In this document: piece after piece, positions 1-8,820 of the stretch
How positions within the stretch are numbered: position 1 is the first letter of the stretch
Layout: each line of letters starts with the position of its first letter
DNA from: Gammaproteobacteria bacterium
GTDB lineage: Bacteria > Pseudomonadota > Gammaproteobacteria > Pseudomonadales > Pseudohongiellaceae
Assembly (NCBI GenBank): GCA_003556835.1
Contig: PWQG01000243.1
Location: 1-64,000 of the forward strand
Direction: 5' to 3'
Length of the DNA: 64,000 nucleotides
Translations under genes and position numbers: made by a program
Notes under the pieces: generated by a model
Database searches by the model: none
What the model saw: only the letters and a program-made list of their open reading frames with translations
Told to the model about the DNA's origin: nothing

Positions 1-23
1 ACCAGCCTGAGCAGACATTTTCC

Positions 24-41
24 GGCAGTGCATGCACTGCC
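24..41. repeat. Perfect 18-bp palindrome upstream of rne
   Basis: GGCAGTGCATGCACTGCC is its own exact reverse complement. It lies about 290 bp upstream of rne and a few bases upstream of a possible divergent ATG at 16-18. No T-run follows on either strand, so it does not look like an intrinsic terminator. A dimeric repressor site is possible; I recognise no specific regulator for it. Confidence 0.45.
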
Positions 42-200
42 CCGGCTACGATATTGCACATGACGCCAACCAGGCCGACAGACCCGGAACATCAGAACCG
101 ACTGCCAGGCAGCAAACACGGTTGCATCAGGCTACTGCCACACGGTGGCGGCCCGGTGGGTACACTCCGCTCATCTGGAAGCGGTTCCGGCGCATGAGAT

Positions 201-229
201 TTGTCTTTTCTTTACTTGCTCCCTACTGT
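201..229 (+). promoter_or_regulatory. Candidate sigma70 promoter for rne
   Basis: TTGTCT at 201-206 and TACTGT at 224-229 are separated by 17 bp. Transcription would start near 236 and give a leader of about 100 nt. Both hexamers are imperfect, so this is a candidate only. Confidence 0.3.
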
Positions 230-333
230 GCCCGATCCAGCGTCCATGCCAGCGAACCCCGCTGCCCATGCCCGCCCCTGTCCCCTTGCCCGGATTCGCT
301 GTTCTGACCTGACAACAGAAAAGTGGATCACTC

Positions 334-3300
334 ATGAAAAGAATGCTCATCAACGCAACCCAGGAAGAGGAGTTGCGGGTAGCCCTCGTCGACGGGCAAC
401 GACTGTACGACCTGGATATCGAAAACCGCACACGCATCCAGAAAAAGGCCAGCATCTACAAAGGCCGAATCACCCGGGTCGAACCCAGCCTGGAAGCCGC
501 TTTTGTCGACTTTGGCGCAGAGCGCCACGGCTTTCTCCCCCTCAAGGAAATCGCCCAGGAGTACTACTCCAGCAAGCCATCGGGTGAAGGCCGCACCAGT
601 ATCAAGGAAGTGGTTTCCGAAGGCACCGAAGTCATCGTCCAGGTGGAAAAGGAGGAGCGCGGCAATAAGGGCGCGGCGCTGACGACCTACATCAGCCTGG
701 CCGGTCGCTACATGGTGTTGATGCCCAACAATCCTCGTGCCGGGGGCATCTCACGCCGCATTGAAGGCGAGGAACGTGCCGAGATGCGTAACATCATCAG
801 CGGCCTGAACATCCCGGATGCCATGGGTGTCATCGTGCGCACCGCCGGTGTCGGTAAACAACAGGAAGAATTGCAGTGGGATCTCGACTACCTGCTCTCA
901 CTGTGGCAATCAATCCGCGAGGCCTCGGATCAACGCAAGGCACCCTTCCTCATTTTCCAGGAAAGCAATGTCATCATCCGCACCATCCGGGACTATCTGC
1001 GCCAAGATATCGGTGAAGTGTTATTCGACACACGTGAATCCTATGAGGAAGCGATCAATTTCGTGCGTCAGGTGATGCCGCACTATGAATCCCGTATCAA
1101 GTTGTACGAGGACAGCCTTCCGCTGTTCAATCGCTACCAGATCGAGGCACAGATCGAGTCCGCCTTCCAGCGTGAAGTGAAACTGCCATCGGGTGGCTCG
1201 ATTGTCATCGACCCGACCGAGGCCCTGATCTCGATCGACATCAACTCCTCGCGCGCCACCCGTGGCGCGGACATCGAGGAAACCGCCCTGAACACCAATA
1301 TGGAAGCGGCTGAGGAAATCGCGCGGCAGCTGCGTCTCCGTGACATGGGTGGCCTGGTTGTCATCGACTTCATCGACATGAATGCCAACAAACATCAACG
1401 TGACGTCGAAAACCGCATGCGTGAAGCCCTGGAGGCGGACCGTGCCCGGGTACAGGTGGGTCGTATTTCCCGCTTTGGCCTGCTCGAGATGTCCCGTCAG
1501 CGACTGCGCCCATCTCTCGAAGAAACCAGCGCCATCGTCTGCCCCCGCTGTAATGGTCAGGGCGCCATCCGCGATATCAAATCGCTGTGCCTGTCCATCC
1601 TGCGTGTACTGCAGGAAGAGGCCAACAAACCGCGCAGCGCGGAAATCCGGGCCATCGTGCCGATCAATGTGGCGGCCTATCTGCTCAACGAAAAGCGCCA
1701 GGTCCTGTCCGACATCGAGCAACAGAGCAATGCCCGGGTGCTGATCATTCCAAACCCCAGCCTGGACACGCCCCACTACGAAATACAGGCCATCAACCGT
1801 CAGGATCTGGATAGCGCCCAGGCAAGCAGTTACGAGATCGACGTGCACAAGGACGCCGAGGCACCAATCAGCGATCACGCCCCGACTCCGCCGCCTCCAC
1901 AGGCTGCAGTGCAAGCCCCTCGGGCCGCCCAGGCACCAGCACCGGCGGCTCGCCCGCCAGCCGCCCAGGCCCAGGCGGAACGCAAGAAAGGCTTCCTGGG
2001 CTCACTGCTCTCGGTCTTTTCCGGCCTGGTTTCTTCAGGCGCCGCAAATGATGGTGACGAGGAAGACAAAGACCGCAAACACGACAAGGATCGAAGCGCA
2101 AGCCAGGGTCAACAGGGACGTAACCGCAATCAGGGTCAGTCACGTCAACGCAACCAGAGCCGCGGTGGTGGCCAACAGAAAAGACGTCCCTCCGATGATC
2201 GACGCGGCCCGAAACGCGATGCCGACAGCGATGATAGGAAAGAGGACAACCGTCCGGAAAAGCGCGGCGGCAAGGATAAACAGGACGACAAGGGAGCACC
2301 ATCCTCCCGCCGTCGTGGCGGCAGACCGGATGCTAACAAAGCCGACGGAAACCGCTCCGATGGCGGCAAGCCCGATGGGGGTCGTCGCAAAGGCGGTGAG
2401 GGCCGAAAACAGGACGATGGCGAGCAGGCTGCTCCCAGGGATCAGAAAGAAACGCAGGATAAGCGACAGGACGACGAATCCGCTCAGAACGAACAGGATT
2501 CCGGTAAAGGTCGGCGTCGTACTGGACGCAAACCCCGCAATACAACGCCGCGCCAGCGTGGACCGCGTCCTGATCTCGAGCAGGAAAATACGGACAACAC
2601 GGCGGAACGGGCATCAACAGATGCCAACGAGGCCAGTACCAGTGACAAGGCGGTGAAAACCGGGAAAACGGAAACGGTCGCGGCTGACACGCCGGAAAAA
2701 CCCGATACCGGCAAGGATGGCAACAAGCCCAAGCCGGGTGGCGGTCGTAATCGCGGCGGACGCGGCGGCAGGAAGCGCACATCAGGCCCGGATACGGAAA
2801 AAGCGGCCAACACCGACGCGCAGTCGGAAAAGCAGTCAGCCGTTGCCGATGAAGCAAAGAGCGAGGACAAGGTTGCGGCCGAAAAACGCAGTGAACCGGA
2901 AAACGCAGACCGATCCTCCAGCGAAAGTCATGCAGCCAAGCCGGAAGCCAACGCAGCGGAGCAAGCCGGACAAGCGCCAAAGGGCCAAAAGGACAGTCAT
3001 GAAGAAAGTGCCACGGCACCCTCAGACAAGCCCGCCAAAGCGAAAGAGGAAAAAGCGGCTGGTGACGACACGACTGCCGCTACTGTAACTGATGAGGAGA
3101 AAGGTAAGGCCAAGGCCAGGAAGCCTGCCCGCAAAAAGGCCGCCAGCCGCAAGAAAAGCGATGCTGATGGCAACAAAGCGGTGGAGCAGGAAGCCAAGGC
3201 TGCAGACGGGCCCGCGGCGAAGCCGGATGCTGACACGGACTCGGGAGATGCAAAGCAAAATGCTGGCTCTGACAATGCTGCCAAGGAAGAGAAAAAGCAG

Positions 3301-3612
3301 GACGCCACTCCCGAGGAAAGCGCTCCCCCTGCGAAAGCGGACAAACCGGAAAAGCCCGCTAAGCCGACTGGTGGAAAGGACGAAAAATCCGCTGACAGCA
3401 AGGGTGGCAAGCCCAAGAGTGGCGGCAGAAAAGGTTCTGACCAAAAGGGCAAGGCCGTGAAAGGCAAAACCGCCACGACAGGTCGGGCGCCCAATGATCC
3501 CCGGGAACTCCGGCGCCGCCGCCTGGCGGAGCAGGCTGCCTCGGCCGGCGGGAAATCAGCTGATGCCGAGAGCGGCAAGGCGGATGACAGTGATTCCGGC
3601 AAGGACAGCTGA
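334..3612 (+). CDS. rne: Ribonuclease E
   Basis: Endoribonuclease that starts bulk mRNA decay, matures rRNA and tRNA precursors, and scaffolds the degradosome at the inner membrane. The 1092-residue product begins [10 protein letters not shown] as in other RNase E proteins. It has the S1 domain (about 38-120), the 5'-sensor/RNase H region and the DNase I-like catalytic region with the acidic IDIN and VIDFID motifs. The zinc-link CPRC has its cysteines at 403 and 406. After about residue 515 the protein becomes a long charged low-complexity scaffold. Residues 550-568 ([19 protein letters not shown]) resemble the amphipathic membrane-targeting helix. Near the C terminus is an APNDPRE element like the NDPR motif of Pseudomonas RNase E. 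It is monocistronic and followed by a strong terminator. Confidence 0.98.
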   Translation: MKRMLINATQEEELRVALVDGQRLYDLDIENRTRIQKKASIYKGRITRVEPSLEAAFVDFGAERHGFLPLKEIAQEYYSSKPSGEGRTSIKEVVSEGTEVIVQVEKEERGNKGAALTTYISLAGRYMVLMPNNPRAGGISRRIEGEERAEMRNIISGLNIPDAMGVIVRTAGVGKQQEELQWDLDYLLSLWQSIREASDQRKAPFLIFQESNVIIRTIRDYLRQDIGEVLFDTRESYEEAINFVRQVMPHYESRIKLYEDSLPLFNRYQIEAQIESAFQREVKLPSGGSIVIDPTEALISIDINSSRATRGADIEETALNTNMEAAEEIARQLRLRDMGGLVVIDFIDMNANKHQRDVENRMREALEADRARVQVGRISRFGLLEMSRQRLRPSLEETSAIVCPRCNGQGAIRDIKSLCLSILRVLQEEANKPRSAEIRAIVPINVAAYLLNEKRQVLSDIEQQSNARVLIIPNPSLDTPHYEIQAINRQDLDSAQASSYEIDVHKDAEAPISDHAPTPPPPQAAVQAPRAAQAPAPAARPPAAQAQAERKKGFLGSLLSVFSGLVSSGAANDGDEEDKDRKHDKDRSASQGQQGRNRNQGQSRQRNQSRGGGQQKRRPSDDRRGPKRDADSDDRKEDNRPEKRGGKDKQDDKGAPSSRRRGGRPDANKADGNRSDGGKPDGGRRKGGEGRKQDDGEQAAPRDQKETQDKRQDDESAQNEQDSGKGRRRTGRKPRNTTPRQRGPRPDLEQENTDNTAERASTDANEASTSDKAVKTGKTETVAADTPEKPDTGKDGNKPKPGGGRNRGGRGGRKRTSGPDTEKAANTDAQSEKQSAVADEAKSEDKVAAEKRSEPENADRSSSESHAAKPEANAAEQAGQAPKGQKDSHEESATAPSDKPAKAKEEKAAGDDTTAATVTDEEKGKAKARKPARKKAASRKKSDADGNKAVEQEAKAADGPAAKPDADTDSGDAKQNAGSDNAAKEEKKQDATPEESAPPAKADKPEKPAKPTGGKDEKSADSKGGKPKSGGRKGSDQKGKAVKGKTATTGRAPNDPRELRRRRLAEQAASAGGKSADAESGKADDSDSGKDS

Positions 3613-3633
3613 CCCCCGCCTGCAGCGGAACAT

Positions 3634-3667
3634 AAAAAAACCCGGTCGCTAACGACCGGGTTTTTTT
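3634..3667. terminator. Bidirectional intrinsic terminator between rne and etfA
   Basis: A perfect 8-bp stem, CCCGGTCG (3641-3648) with CGACCGGG (3653-3660), closes a CTAA loop. It is flanked by seven A's on the left and seven T's on the right, so it can end transcription from rne (plus) and from the convergent etfBA operon (minus). Confidence 0.95.
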
Positions 3668-3711
3668 ATGGGCAACTCCCCGTCCACCATTGGCAGCGGA
3701 CAGGGGCTGAC

Positions 3712-4641
3712 TCAGAGCTTTTCTTCCAGCTCCGGAATGGCCTTGAACAGATCAGCCACCAGGCCATAATCGGCAACCTGGAAGATCGGGGCTTCCTCGT
3801 CCTTGTTGATGGCCACGATGACCTTGCTGTCCTTCATGCCGGCCAGATGCTGGATCGCGCCAGAAATACCGACCGCGATATACAGCTCGGGGGCAACAAT
3901 CTTCCCGGTCTGACCCACCTGCATGTCATTGGGTACGAATCCGGCATCAACCGCTGCCCGGGATGCGCCAATGGCAGCGCCAAGCTTGTCCGCAACCTTC
4001 TCCAGCATGGCAAAGTTCTCCCCATTCTGCATGCCGCGCCCACCGGAAATGACCACCTTGGCCGCAGCCAGATCGGGCCGCTCGGATTCGGTCAGCTCTT
4101 CACTGACAAACTCGGCAATGCCCTGTTCGTGGGCAATATCAATGCTCTCGATGCCGGCACTGCCACCCTCGGCAGCGGCAGGGTCGAAGGCCGTGCCACG
4201 CACGGTGATGACCTTGATCGCATCCTCGGATTGTACGGTGGCCAGGGCGTTGCCCGCATAAATGGGTCGGACAAAGGTATCGTCCGACTTCACGGCAACA
4301 ATATCGGAAATCTGTGCCACATCCAGCAGGGCCGCCACACGCGGCATGATGTTCTTGCCGTTGGTGCTTGCCGGCGCAAAAATGTGCGTGGTTTCCTTGC
4401 CCAGTTCAGCGATCAGTGGTGCCATTGCCTCGGGCAGCTGATTTTCATAGGCCGCATGGTCTGCAACCACCACTTTGCTGACGCCTTCGACTTTTGCAAC
4501 CTGTTCGGCAACCGCCGAACAGCCCTTGCCGGCCACCAGAACCGTTATGTCCTGTCCCAGGGCGCTTGCCGCCGCCACCACATTCAATGTTGCCGCGTTC
4601 AATTCCGCGTTATCGTGTTCTGCTATGACTAGTACACTCAT
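3712..4641 (-). CDS. etfA: Electron transfer flavoprotein, alpha subunit
   Basis: FAD-carrying subunit of the soluble heterodimer that accepts electrons from acyl-CoA and other dehydrogenases and passes them to ETF:ubiquinone oxidoreductase. The 309-residue product is of typical length. The C-terminal FAD domain shows [11 protein letters not shown] at 200-210 and the signature [20 protein letters not shown] at 241-260, followed by [10 protein letters not shown]. It lies 22 nt downstream of etfB and ends at the shared terminator. ATG start. Confidence 0.97.
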   Translation of the reverse strand: MSVLVIAEHDNAELNAATLNVVAAASALGQDITVLVAGKGCSAVAEQVAKVEGVSKVVVADHAAYENQLPEAMAPLIAELGKETTHIFAPASTNGKNIMPRVAALLDVAQISDIVAVKSDDTFVRPIYAGNALATVQSEDAIKVITVRGTAFDPAAAEGGSAGIESIDIAHEQGIAEFVSEELTESERPDLAAAKVVISGGRGMQNGENFAMLEKVADKLGAAIGASRAAVDAGFVPNDMQVGQTGKIVAPELYIAVGISGAIQHLAGMKDSKVIVAINKDEEAPIFQVADYGLVADLFKAIPELEEKL

Positions 4642-4663
4642 GTAAGTAACCCCGTATGACCTG

Positions 4664-5413
4664 TTAGATGACCTTGGCTTCGTTCTTCAGCTTGTCGATG
4701 AGTTCGTCCACGCTTTCCACGACAATCCCGGCGGAACGGCCCGGAGGCGGCTCGACACCGATGACCTTGAGCTTCGAACCGGTATCCACACCGAGCTCCT
4801 CGGCAGTCATCACGTCAATCTGCTTCTTCTTGGCCTTCATGATATTGGGCAAGGAAGCATAACGGGGCTCATTGAGCCGCAGGTCGGTGGTCACAATGGC
4901 CGGCAGGGACAAGCGTACGGTCTGTGCACCGCCATCCACTTCGCGGGTCACGGTCGCCTTGCCATCAGCCACTTCCAGCTTGCTCGCGAAAGTGCCCTGG
5001 GGCATATTGCTCAGCGCCGCCAGCATCTGGCCCACCTGGTTGTTGTCTGAATCGATGGACTGTTTGCCCAGGATGACCAGGTCCGCCTTTTCTTTCTCAT
5101 TGACCTTGTGCAGCAGCTTGGCCACGGCCAGAGGCTGGAGGCCGTCTTCGGTCTCGACGTGAATGCCCCGGTCCGCACCCAGTGCCAGTGAGGTCCGGAT
5201 CTGCTCCTGACAGGCCTTTGCACCAATGGAGACCGCAATGATCTCCTCGACAATGCCCTGCTCCTTCAGGCGTACCGCTTCTTCAACGGCGATTTCACAA
5301 AAGGGATTGATGGCCATTTTGGCATTGGCCAGATCAACGCCGCTGTTATCTGCCTTGACGCGGACCTTAACGTTCGCGTCAACAACACGCTTCACTGCTA
5401 CAAGAACCTTCAT
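4664..5413 (-). CDS. etfB: Electron transfer flavoprotein, beta subunit
   Basis: AMP-binding partner of EtfA; together they carry electrons from fatty-acid and amino-acid dehydrogenases into the quinone pool. The 249-residue protein begins [20 protein letters not shown] and contains the conserved [18 protein letters not shown] segment and the [12 protein letters not shown] region. It is the first gene of the etfBA pair. The 187-bp gap upstream holds a good sigma70 promoter and an inverted repeat, so the pair is probably controlled apart from the DUF1285 gene behind it. ATG start. Confidence 0.97.
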   Translation of the reverse strand: MKVLVAVKRVVDANVKVRVKADNSGVDLANAKMAINPFCEIAVEEAVRLKEQGIVEEIIAVSIGAKACQEQIRTSLALGADRGIHVETEDGLQPLAVAKLLHKVNEKEKADLVILGKQSIDSDNNQVGQMLAALSNMPQGTFASKLEVADGKATVTREVDGGAQTVRLSLPAIVTTDLRLNEPRYASLPNIMKAKKKQIDVMTAEELGVDTGSKLKVIGVEPPPGRSAGIVVESVDELIDKLKNEAKVI

Positions 5414-5545
5414 GGATTCTCCATTAGTCTACTGATACAAAATGGGTGGTCTGATTGTACTGGCGGCAAACGGATCCGTGTCTGGAACCGGAGTGAGCCG
5501 GGGAAGTTCCCGAAACTGCGGCAGAAGCTTCCCGAAAGGCTGCCA

Positions 5546-5574
5546 ATGATGCCTTTTCAGGCAACGATCGTCAA
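5546..5574 (-). promoter_or_regulatory. Candidate sigma70 promoter for etfBA
   Basis: Read on the minus strand, TTGACG (5569-5574) is separated by exactly 17 bp from CATCAT (5546-5551). It lies about 135 bp upstream of the etfB ATG, in the gap after the DUF1285 gene. Confidence 0.5.
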
Positions 5575-5577
5575 TAC

Positions 5578-5591
5578 CGAACGAATGTTCG
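5578..5591. promoter_or_regulatory. Inverted repeat next to the etfB -35 box (possible operator)
   Basis: CGAAC-GAAT-GTTCG forms a 5+5 inverted repeat immediately upstream of the candidate -35 hexamer. Fatty-acid-responsive TetR-type regulators such as PsrA control etf genes in pseudomonads through related short repeats, so a similar operator is plausible. The string also matches the Gram-positive SOS box, but the LexA in this window belongs to the other operator class. Confidence 0.35.
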
Positions 5592-5600
5592 ATACGGTTT

Positions 5601-6164
5601 TCAGTGCTCACCGCTCATGGGGAAAAACTCGCCTTCGCTCCAGACACCGGGCACTTGATCGTTGTCCTCGGTTCTACCCTCTCCGGCAATGTCAGCCAGC
5701 TGATAGAACACATTACGATGGATCAGCGCCATCAGCCCGTCACGGACGTGCAGGCGGGGATGTGGCTCGCCCTCGTGCTCGCCCACAGTGATCCGATGAT
5801 CGCTATCGGCCACCACCTGTTCCCCCGTGTTCAGAGTAAAGGTGAGTCGCTGTTCAGCGCCTTGGCCTTCACGGTCGACCAGGGTAGCGACAAAGGGACA
5901 ATCCTCCACCTGGATACGCAGTTTTTCCACCGGAGTGACCAGATAATGGCACTGGTCTTCATCGCGCCGCAGCACGGAGGAAAACAGCCGCACCATGGCC
6001 TCACGTTGAATCGGAGACCCCTGGTAATACCAGCTGCCATCCCGCGCGATGCGCATGTCGATATCACCACAGAAAGGGGGATCCCAGAGATGGACCGGCG
6101 CGGGACCGCGGTCCTGACGGATCTGTTTTGCGAAGGATTCAGGGTTGAAGCTATTTCCGGTCAT
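5601..6164 (-). CDS. DUF1285 family protein
   Basis: Uncharacterised protein of 187 residues matching the DUF1285 family (recognised from the N-terminal PPFCGDIDMRIARDGSWYYQ and the following PIQREAMVRLFSSVL, typical of these proteins). Mostly polar with no signal peptide or membrane segment, so probably cytoplasmic. The C-terminal half has basic/acidic beta-rich sequence with ITVGEHEGEPHPRLHVRDGL. Its function is not established. It follows the DUF4823 lipoprotein gene by 37 nt, and its stop is about 190 bp before etfB. ATG start. Confidence 0.85.
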   Translation of the reverse strand: MTGNSFNPESFAKQIRQDRGPAPVHLWDPPFCGDIDMRIARDGSWYYQGSPIQREAMVRLFSSVLRRDEDQCHYLVTPVEKLRIQVEDCPFVATLVDREGQGAEQRLTFTLNTGEQVVADSDHRITVGEHEGEPHPRLHVRDGLMALIHRNVFYQLADIAGEGRTEDNDQVPGVWSEGEFFPMSGEH

Positions 6165-6201
6165 GCCGTGTCTCCAGGTCGACGCCAGCCAGCCACAGAG
6201 A

Positions 6202-6822
6202 TCACCGCAGTTCGCCGGCCAGACCGTTCACATAGGCCACGATCGACTCCTGCAGCAGACGCTCCGCGCCCGGTCCATAGAGCACCAGTTTACCATCTCC
6301 AGCGGCAATCCGGACTGTATCGACCACGGAGCCGGCCCGAAGATCGACGACCGTGATCAGCAGGGCCGTGTGGCTGTGACCGAGCCGATCCAGCAGCGGA
6401 ATCACCAGGTTCTCATCCCGTGCCCCGGATCTGGCCTCCACTGCCTGATGCTCACGGGCATCCTGCCACAGCAGCAGCCGGGGATACAGCAGATAATCCG
6501 CACCATTGACTGTCGCTTGATCCTGCGCAAGCTCCAGGCCGCGCGCTTCGCTGTCAAACGTAACGCGCGCGAAACGTCCACGCAGGGCTTCCACCAGCAA
6601 TACTCCAGGCTGGGGCGCCGTACCAGAATACGGCAGCTCTCCAGCCGAGACCTGTATCCGTGCCGTTTGCGGCAACACCCAGTTGCCCCGGCGCTCGATC
6701 TGCCGGCTGGAGCGAAGCCCCAACTGCTCCCCCGCCCGGACCCCGTCATGCACCATACGCTCATAGGTCGCGCATGAGGCCAATAGCGTCAGCAGTGGAA
6801 GAGCAAGCATCAATCGGCTCAT
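6202..6822 (-). CDS. DUF4823-type lipoprotein
   Basis: Predicted outer- or inner-membrane lipoprotein of 206 residues. The start at MSRLMLALPLLTLLASCATY was chosen because it gives a lipobox, LASC, directly after a hydrophobic signal; the longer upstream frame has no such logic. The mature part contains the ADYLLYPRLLLWQD segment and the C-terminal VVDLRAGSVVDTVRIAAGDG region, which resemble DUF4823 proteins of pseudomonads. Function unknown. It starts 10 nt after the preceding small gene, so it is probably cotranscribed with it. Confidence 0.75.
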   Translation of the reverse strand: MSRLMLALPLLTLLASCATYERMVHDGVRAGEQLGLRSSRQIERRGNWVLPQTARIQVSAGELPYSGTAPQPGVLLVEALRGRFARVTFDSEARGLELAQDQATVNGADYLLYPRLLLWQDAREHQAVEARSGARDENLVIPLLDRLGHSHTALLITVVDLRAGSVVDTVRIAAGDGKLVLYGPGAERLLQESIVAYVNGLAGELR

Positions 6823-6832
6823 CCAATCCCCT

Positions 6833-7099
6833 TCAGAAATCGCGGCTGCGGTGGCAGCGCGGGCAATGGAATTCGAAACCCTCCCGGCCGAGCACCATGA
6901 TCTGTGGTGGCCAGGTACACTGACAAAGAAGATAACCGAGGCGACAGGCCATCTCGGCTTCCTGCAATCGGCCATTGACGGCATTTTCGGTCACCGGCGT
7001 CACATCAGCGTCCGCGGAAGCCGGTTCGGGCGACGATTCAGTCGCTAACGGCTCATCCACCTCTTCTTTAAGAAAGCGTTCCAGTTCCTGCAGGTTCAT
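6833..7099 (-). CDS. Small uncharacterised protein with CxC and CxxC motifs
   Basis: An 88-residue protein that I cannot assign to a family. The N-terminal half is acidic (LERFLKEEVDEPLA followed by an E/P/S/A-rich stretch). The C-terminal half has four clustered cysteines, LLCQC and HCPRC, arranged like a small zinc ribbon. There is no signal peptide. It begins 20 nt after the tyrosine-kinase-like gene and ends 10 nt before the lipoprotein gene, which supports it being real. ATG start. Confidence 0.6.
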   Translation of the reverse strand: MNLQELERFLKEEVDEPLATESSPEPASADADVTPVTENAVNGRLQEAEMACRLGYLLCQCTWPPQIMVLGREGFEFHCPRCHRSRDF

Positions 7100-7119
7100 A
7101 GATTGATTTCCGAATCCAT

Positions 7120-8772
7120 TCAGTAATCCGCCAGATAGTGGCCGCGCGGCGAACGGTACATATACTGAGCCAATGTCAGCCTCTGCTCACCCAGACCAAA
7201 ACGCCGCATTTTTTTACGGTCCACCGCATTGAGCAGAATCCCTCTGCCGTCCATGTCAGTCTTGATCGTTTGCAGCCTCGCCACGGCCCGGTGACAATCA
7301 TTGAGTGAGCTGATGTCGGCGCGCAGCACGTACAGCAACTGCTCACAGTGTTCAGCCAGTAGCAGACTGTCATCCCCCTCCTGCATGGCTGGTCCATCGA
7401 CAATCACGAAGTCGTAACGCCGCTTCAGTGCCTGCATGATACGCGCAAAGCGTCGGCTGGCCAGCAATTCCTGGGGATTGGGCGGCGCCACACCAGCCGG
7501 AAGCACATCGATACCACCGTCCTCCAGGCGATGCAGGCAACGCCGCACCGGCGCCGCACCGGCAATCAGATGCGAAAGCCCGGGCGCACCACCCGGTATT
7601 CCACAGTAGTCCTGTTGTTCGGTACCGGGGCGCATATCCGCATTGATCAGCAGCACCCGCTCCACCTGACCCAGCATCAGGGCCAGTCCCTGTGCCATGG
7701 TGCTACGGCCGGCACCCGGTTCGCTCGAAAGCAGCAACAGACTCCTTCCCCGCCGCTCCAATCCATGCAGTAGCAGAGACCCGTCCCGGCCTTGTGCACC
7801 GCCATTCTGTAACTGCAAGCGCGTGCGGATGCCGCGCAGGGATTCGTGGAAATCGGTATCCGATATCCGGGAGAGCAAGTTCTCCGACCCGCTGACCGGA
7901 CTCACCCGGGGCAGACTGCCCAACATAGGCAGACAGGCATCTTCCGGCCATTCGGCGGCAAAACTGATCCGGTCACGCCAACGGTAACGCAGGTACAACA
8001 GGGGCGCGCCCAGTAGCAAAGACAGCAGTGCGCCACCCAGAGGCAGGCCCGTGCTGATACCGGCTCGCAGGTTCACCGGCTCGGTGGGCGCATCCAGCAC
8101 CTGTACGCGGAATGTGGAGGCCACAACGCGACGGTATTCATCCACCAGGCCTTCCAGAAGCGCCGCCTCCAGTCGCACAGCCGCATCCGTCATTGTCAGA
8201 ACACTGTTGGCGGGAAGGTACAGAAGATTGTCATGCCCGAACGGGGCGTTTTGCTCGGGAACCCGGGCTTCAAGCCGGCCTTCATCAGCCAGCAACTCAT
8301 CCAGCTTGCGTAGCACCGAGGCGGTTTCGTGTCGGATCTGTTGAAGATGAAACTGTTCCAGGAAGGGCGGATGCAGCCGCATCATACTGTCGAGCACGCC
8401 CTGCGCTACGCCGGCATCGGCAGAGACGGAAACCACTTCTACCACGCCGGCATCATTCAGAGAATGAATACGTAATCCCTGCTGCACGCTTCCTGGACTG
8501 ACTGCATCCAGATCCGCAGCGATCCGATACAGCATCTCTTCACTGCCCAGGAGACGGGCCAGTCGCTCCGGCTCGTGCATGGGGCGGCTTTCGTTGCCCT
8601 CATGGACAATGCTGCCATCTACGGCCAGGGTGAGGGTGGACTCGAACAATGGGGGACGGAAGGCGAGCCACAAGAGAATCAGCGCAGCCGGGACCACAGC
8701 CAGAAGAGCCAGTGGCACCAGATTGCCCCGCAACCAGGGCAGAACATTGTTCTGCAAACGGAATAGAGCCAT
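7120..8772 (-). CDS. Wzz/Wzc-like protein with a degenerate BY-kinase domain
   Basis: Inner-membrane protein of 550 residues with the architecture of a polysaccharide co-polymerase fused to a bacterial tyrosine kinase. Transmembrane helices lie at about 17-38 and 239-262 around a periplasmic Wzz-type domain; the Pro-rich motif before TM2 is DAPTEPVN. The cytoplasmic P-loop domain has Walker A SSEPGAGRST (349-358), where the usual Lys is Arg356. Walker A' is LLINADMR, where the first Asp is Asn377, and Walker B is FVIVDG (455-460). The tail has four tyrosines (537, 539, 546, 550), as in autophosphorylating BY-kinases. No glycosyltransferase, flippase or exporter gene is nearby. Kinase activity is therefore doubtful; a regulatory or chain-length role is inference. 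Confidence 0.82.
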   Translation of the reverse strand: MALFRLQNNVLPWLRGNLVPLALLAVVPAALILLWLAFRPPLFESTLTLAVDGSIVHEGNESRPMHEPERLARLLGSEEMLYRIAADLDAVSPGSVQQGLRIHSLNDAGVVEVVSVSADAGVAQGVLDSMMRLHPPFLEQFHLQQIRHETASVLRKLDELLADEGRLEARVPEQNAPFGHDNLLYLPANSVLTMTDAAVRLEAALLEGLVDEYRRVVASTFRVQVLDAPTEPVNLRAGISTGLPLGGALLSLLLGAPLLYLRYRWRDRISFAAEWPEDACLPMLGSLPRVSPVSGSENLLSRISDTDFHESLRGIRTRLQLQNGGAQGRDGSLLLHGLERRGRSLLLLSSEPGAGRSTMAQGLALMLGQVERVLLINADMRPGTEQQDYCGIPGGAPGLSHLIAGAAPVRRCLHRLEDGGIDVLPAGVAPPNPQELLASRRFARIMQALKRRYDFVIVDGPAMQEGDDSLLLAEHCEQLLYVLRADISSLNDCHRAVARLQTIKTDMDGRGILLNAVDRKKMRRFGLGEQRLTLAQYMYRSPRGHYLADY

Positions 8773-8820
8773 CGAATTCTCTTGCGTCCTTTCACTGCAT
8801 CAGTTCTGGATATCGACCAT

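Larger units (their letters stand above)
1..333. other. Non-coding leader and upstream region of rne
   Basis: No convincing gene lies fully inside this stretch. It should hold the rne promoter and a long 5' leader, which in enterobacteria mediates RNase E autoregulation (known for the family, not shown here). At the extreme left, a minus-strand ATG at 16-18 opens a six-codon frame to the window edge. In many gammaproteobacteria rluC is divergent from rne, so this could be its start, but six codons cannot prove it. A perfect palindrome (24-41) and a sigma70-like promoter (201-229) are listed separately. Confidence 0.6.

Noticed and set aside
1..18. Possible start of rluC on the minus strand
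   Set aside because: Only six codons are visible (ATG at 16-18). Synteny makes it plausible but the sequence cannot confirm it, so it is not listed as a gene.
1868..3602. Several long antisense and alternate-frame open frames within the rne C-terminal region (up to about 230 codons)
   Set aside because: They are shadows of the low-complexity GC-rich coding region, with no recognisable domains and no ribosome-binding logic.
5578..5591. Match to the Gram-positive LexA box (CGAAC-N4-GTTCG) upstream of etfB
   Set aside because: The LexA encoded here has gammaproteobacterial recognition-helix residues and a CTGT-N8-ACAG operator at its own promoter, so this site is unlikely to be SOS-controlled.
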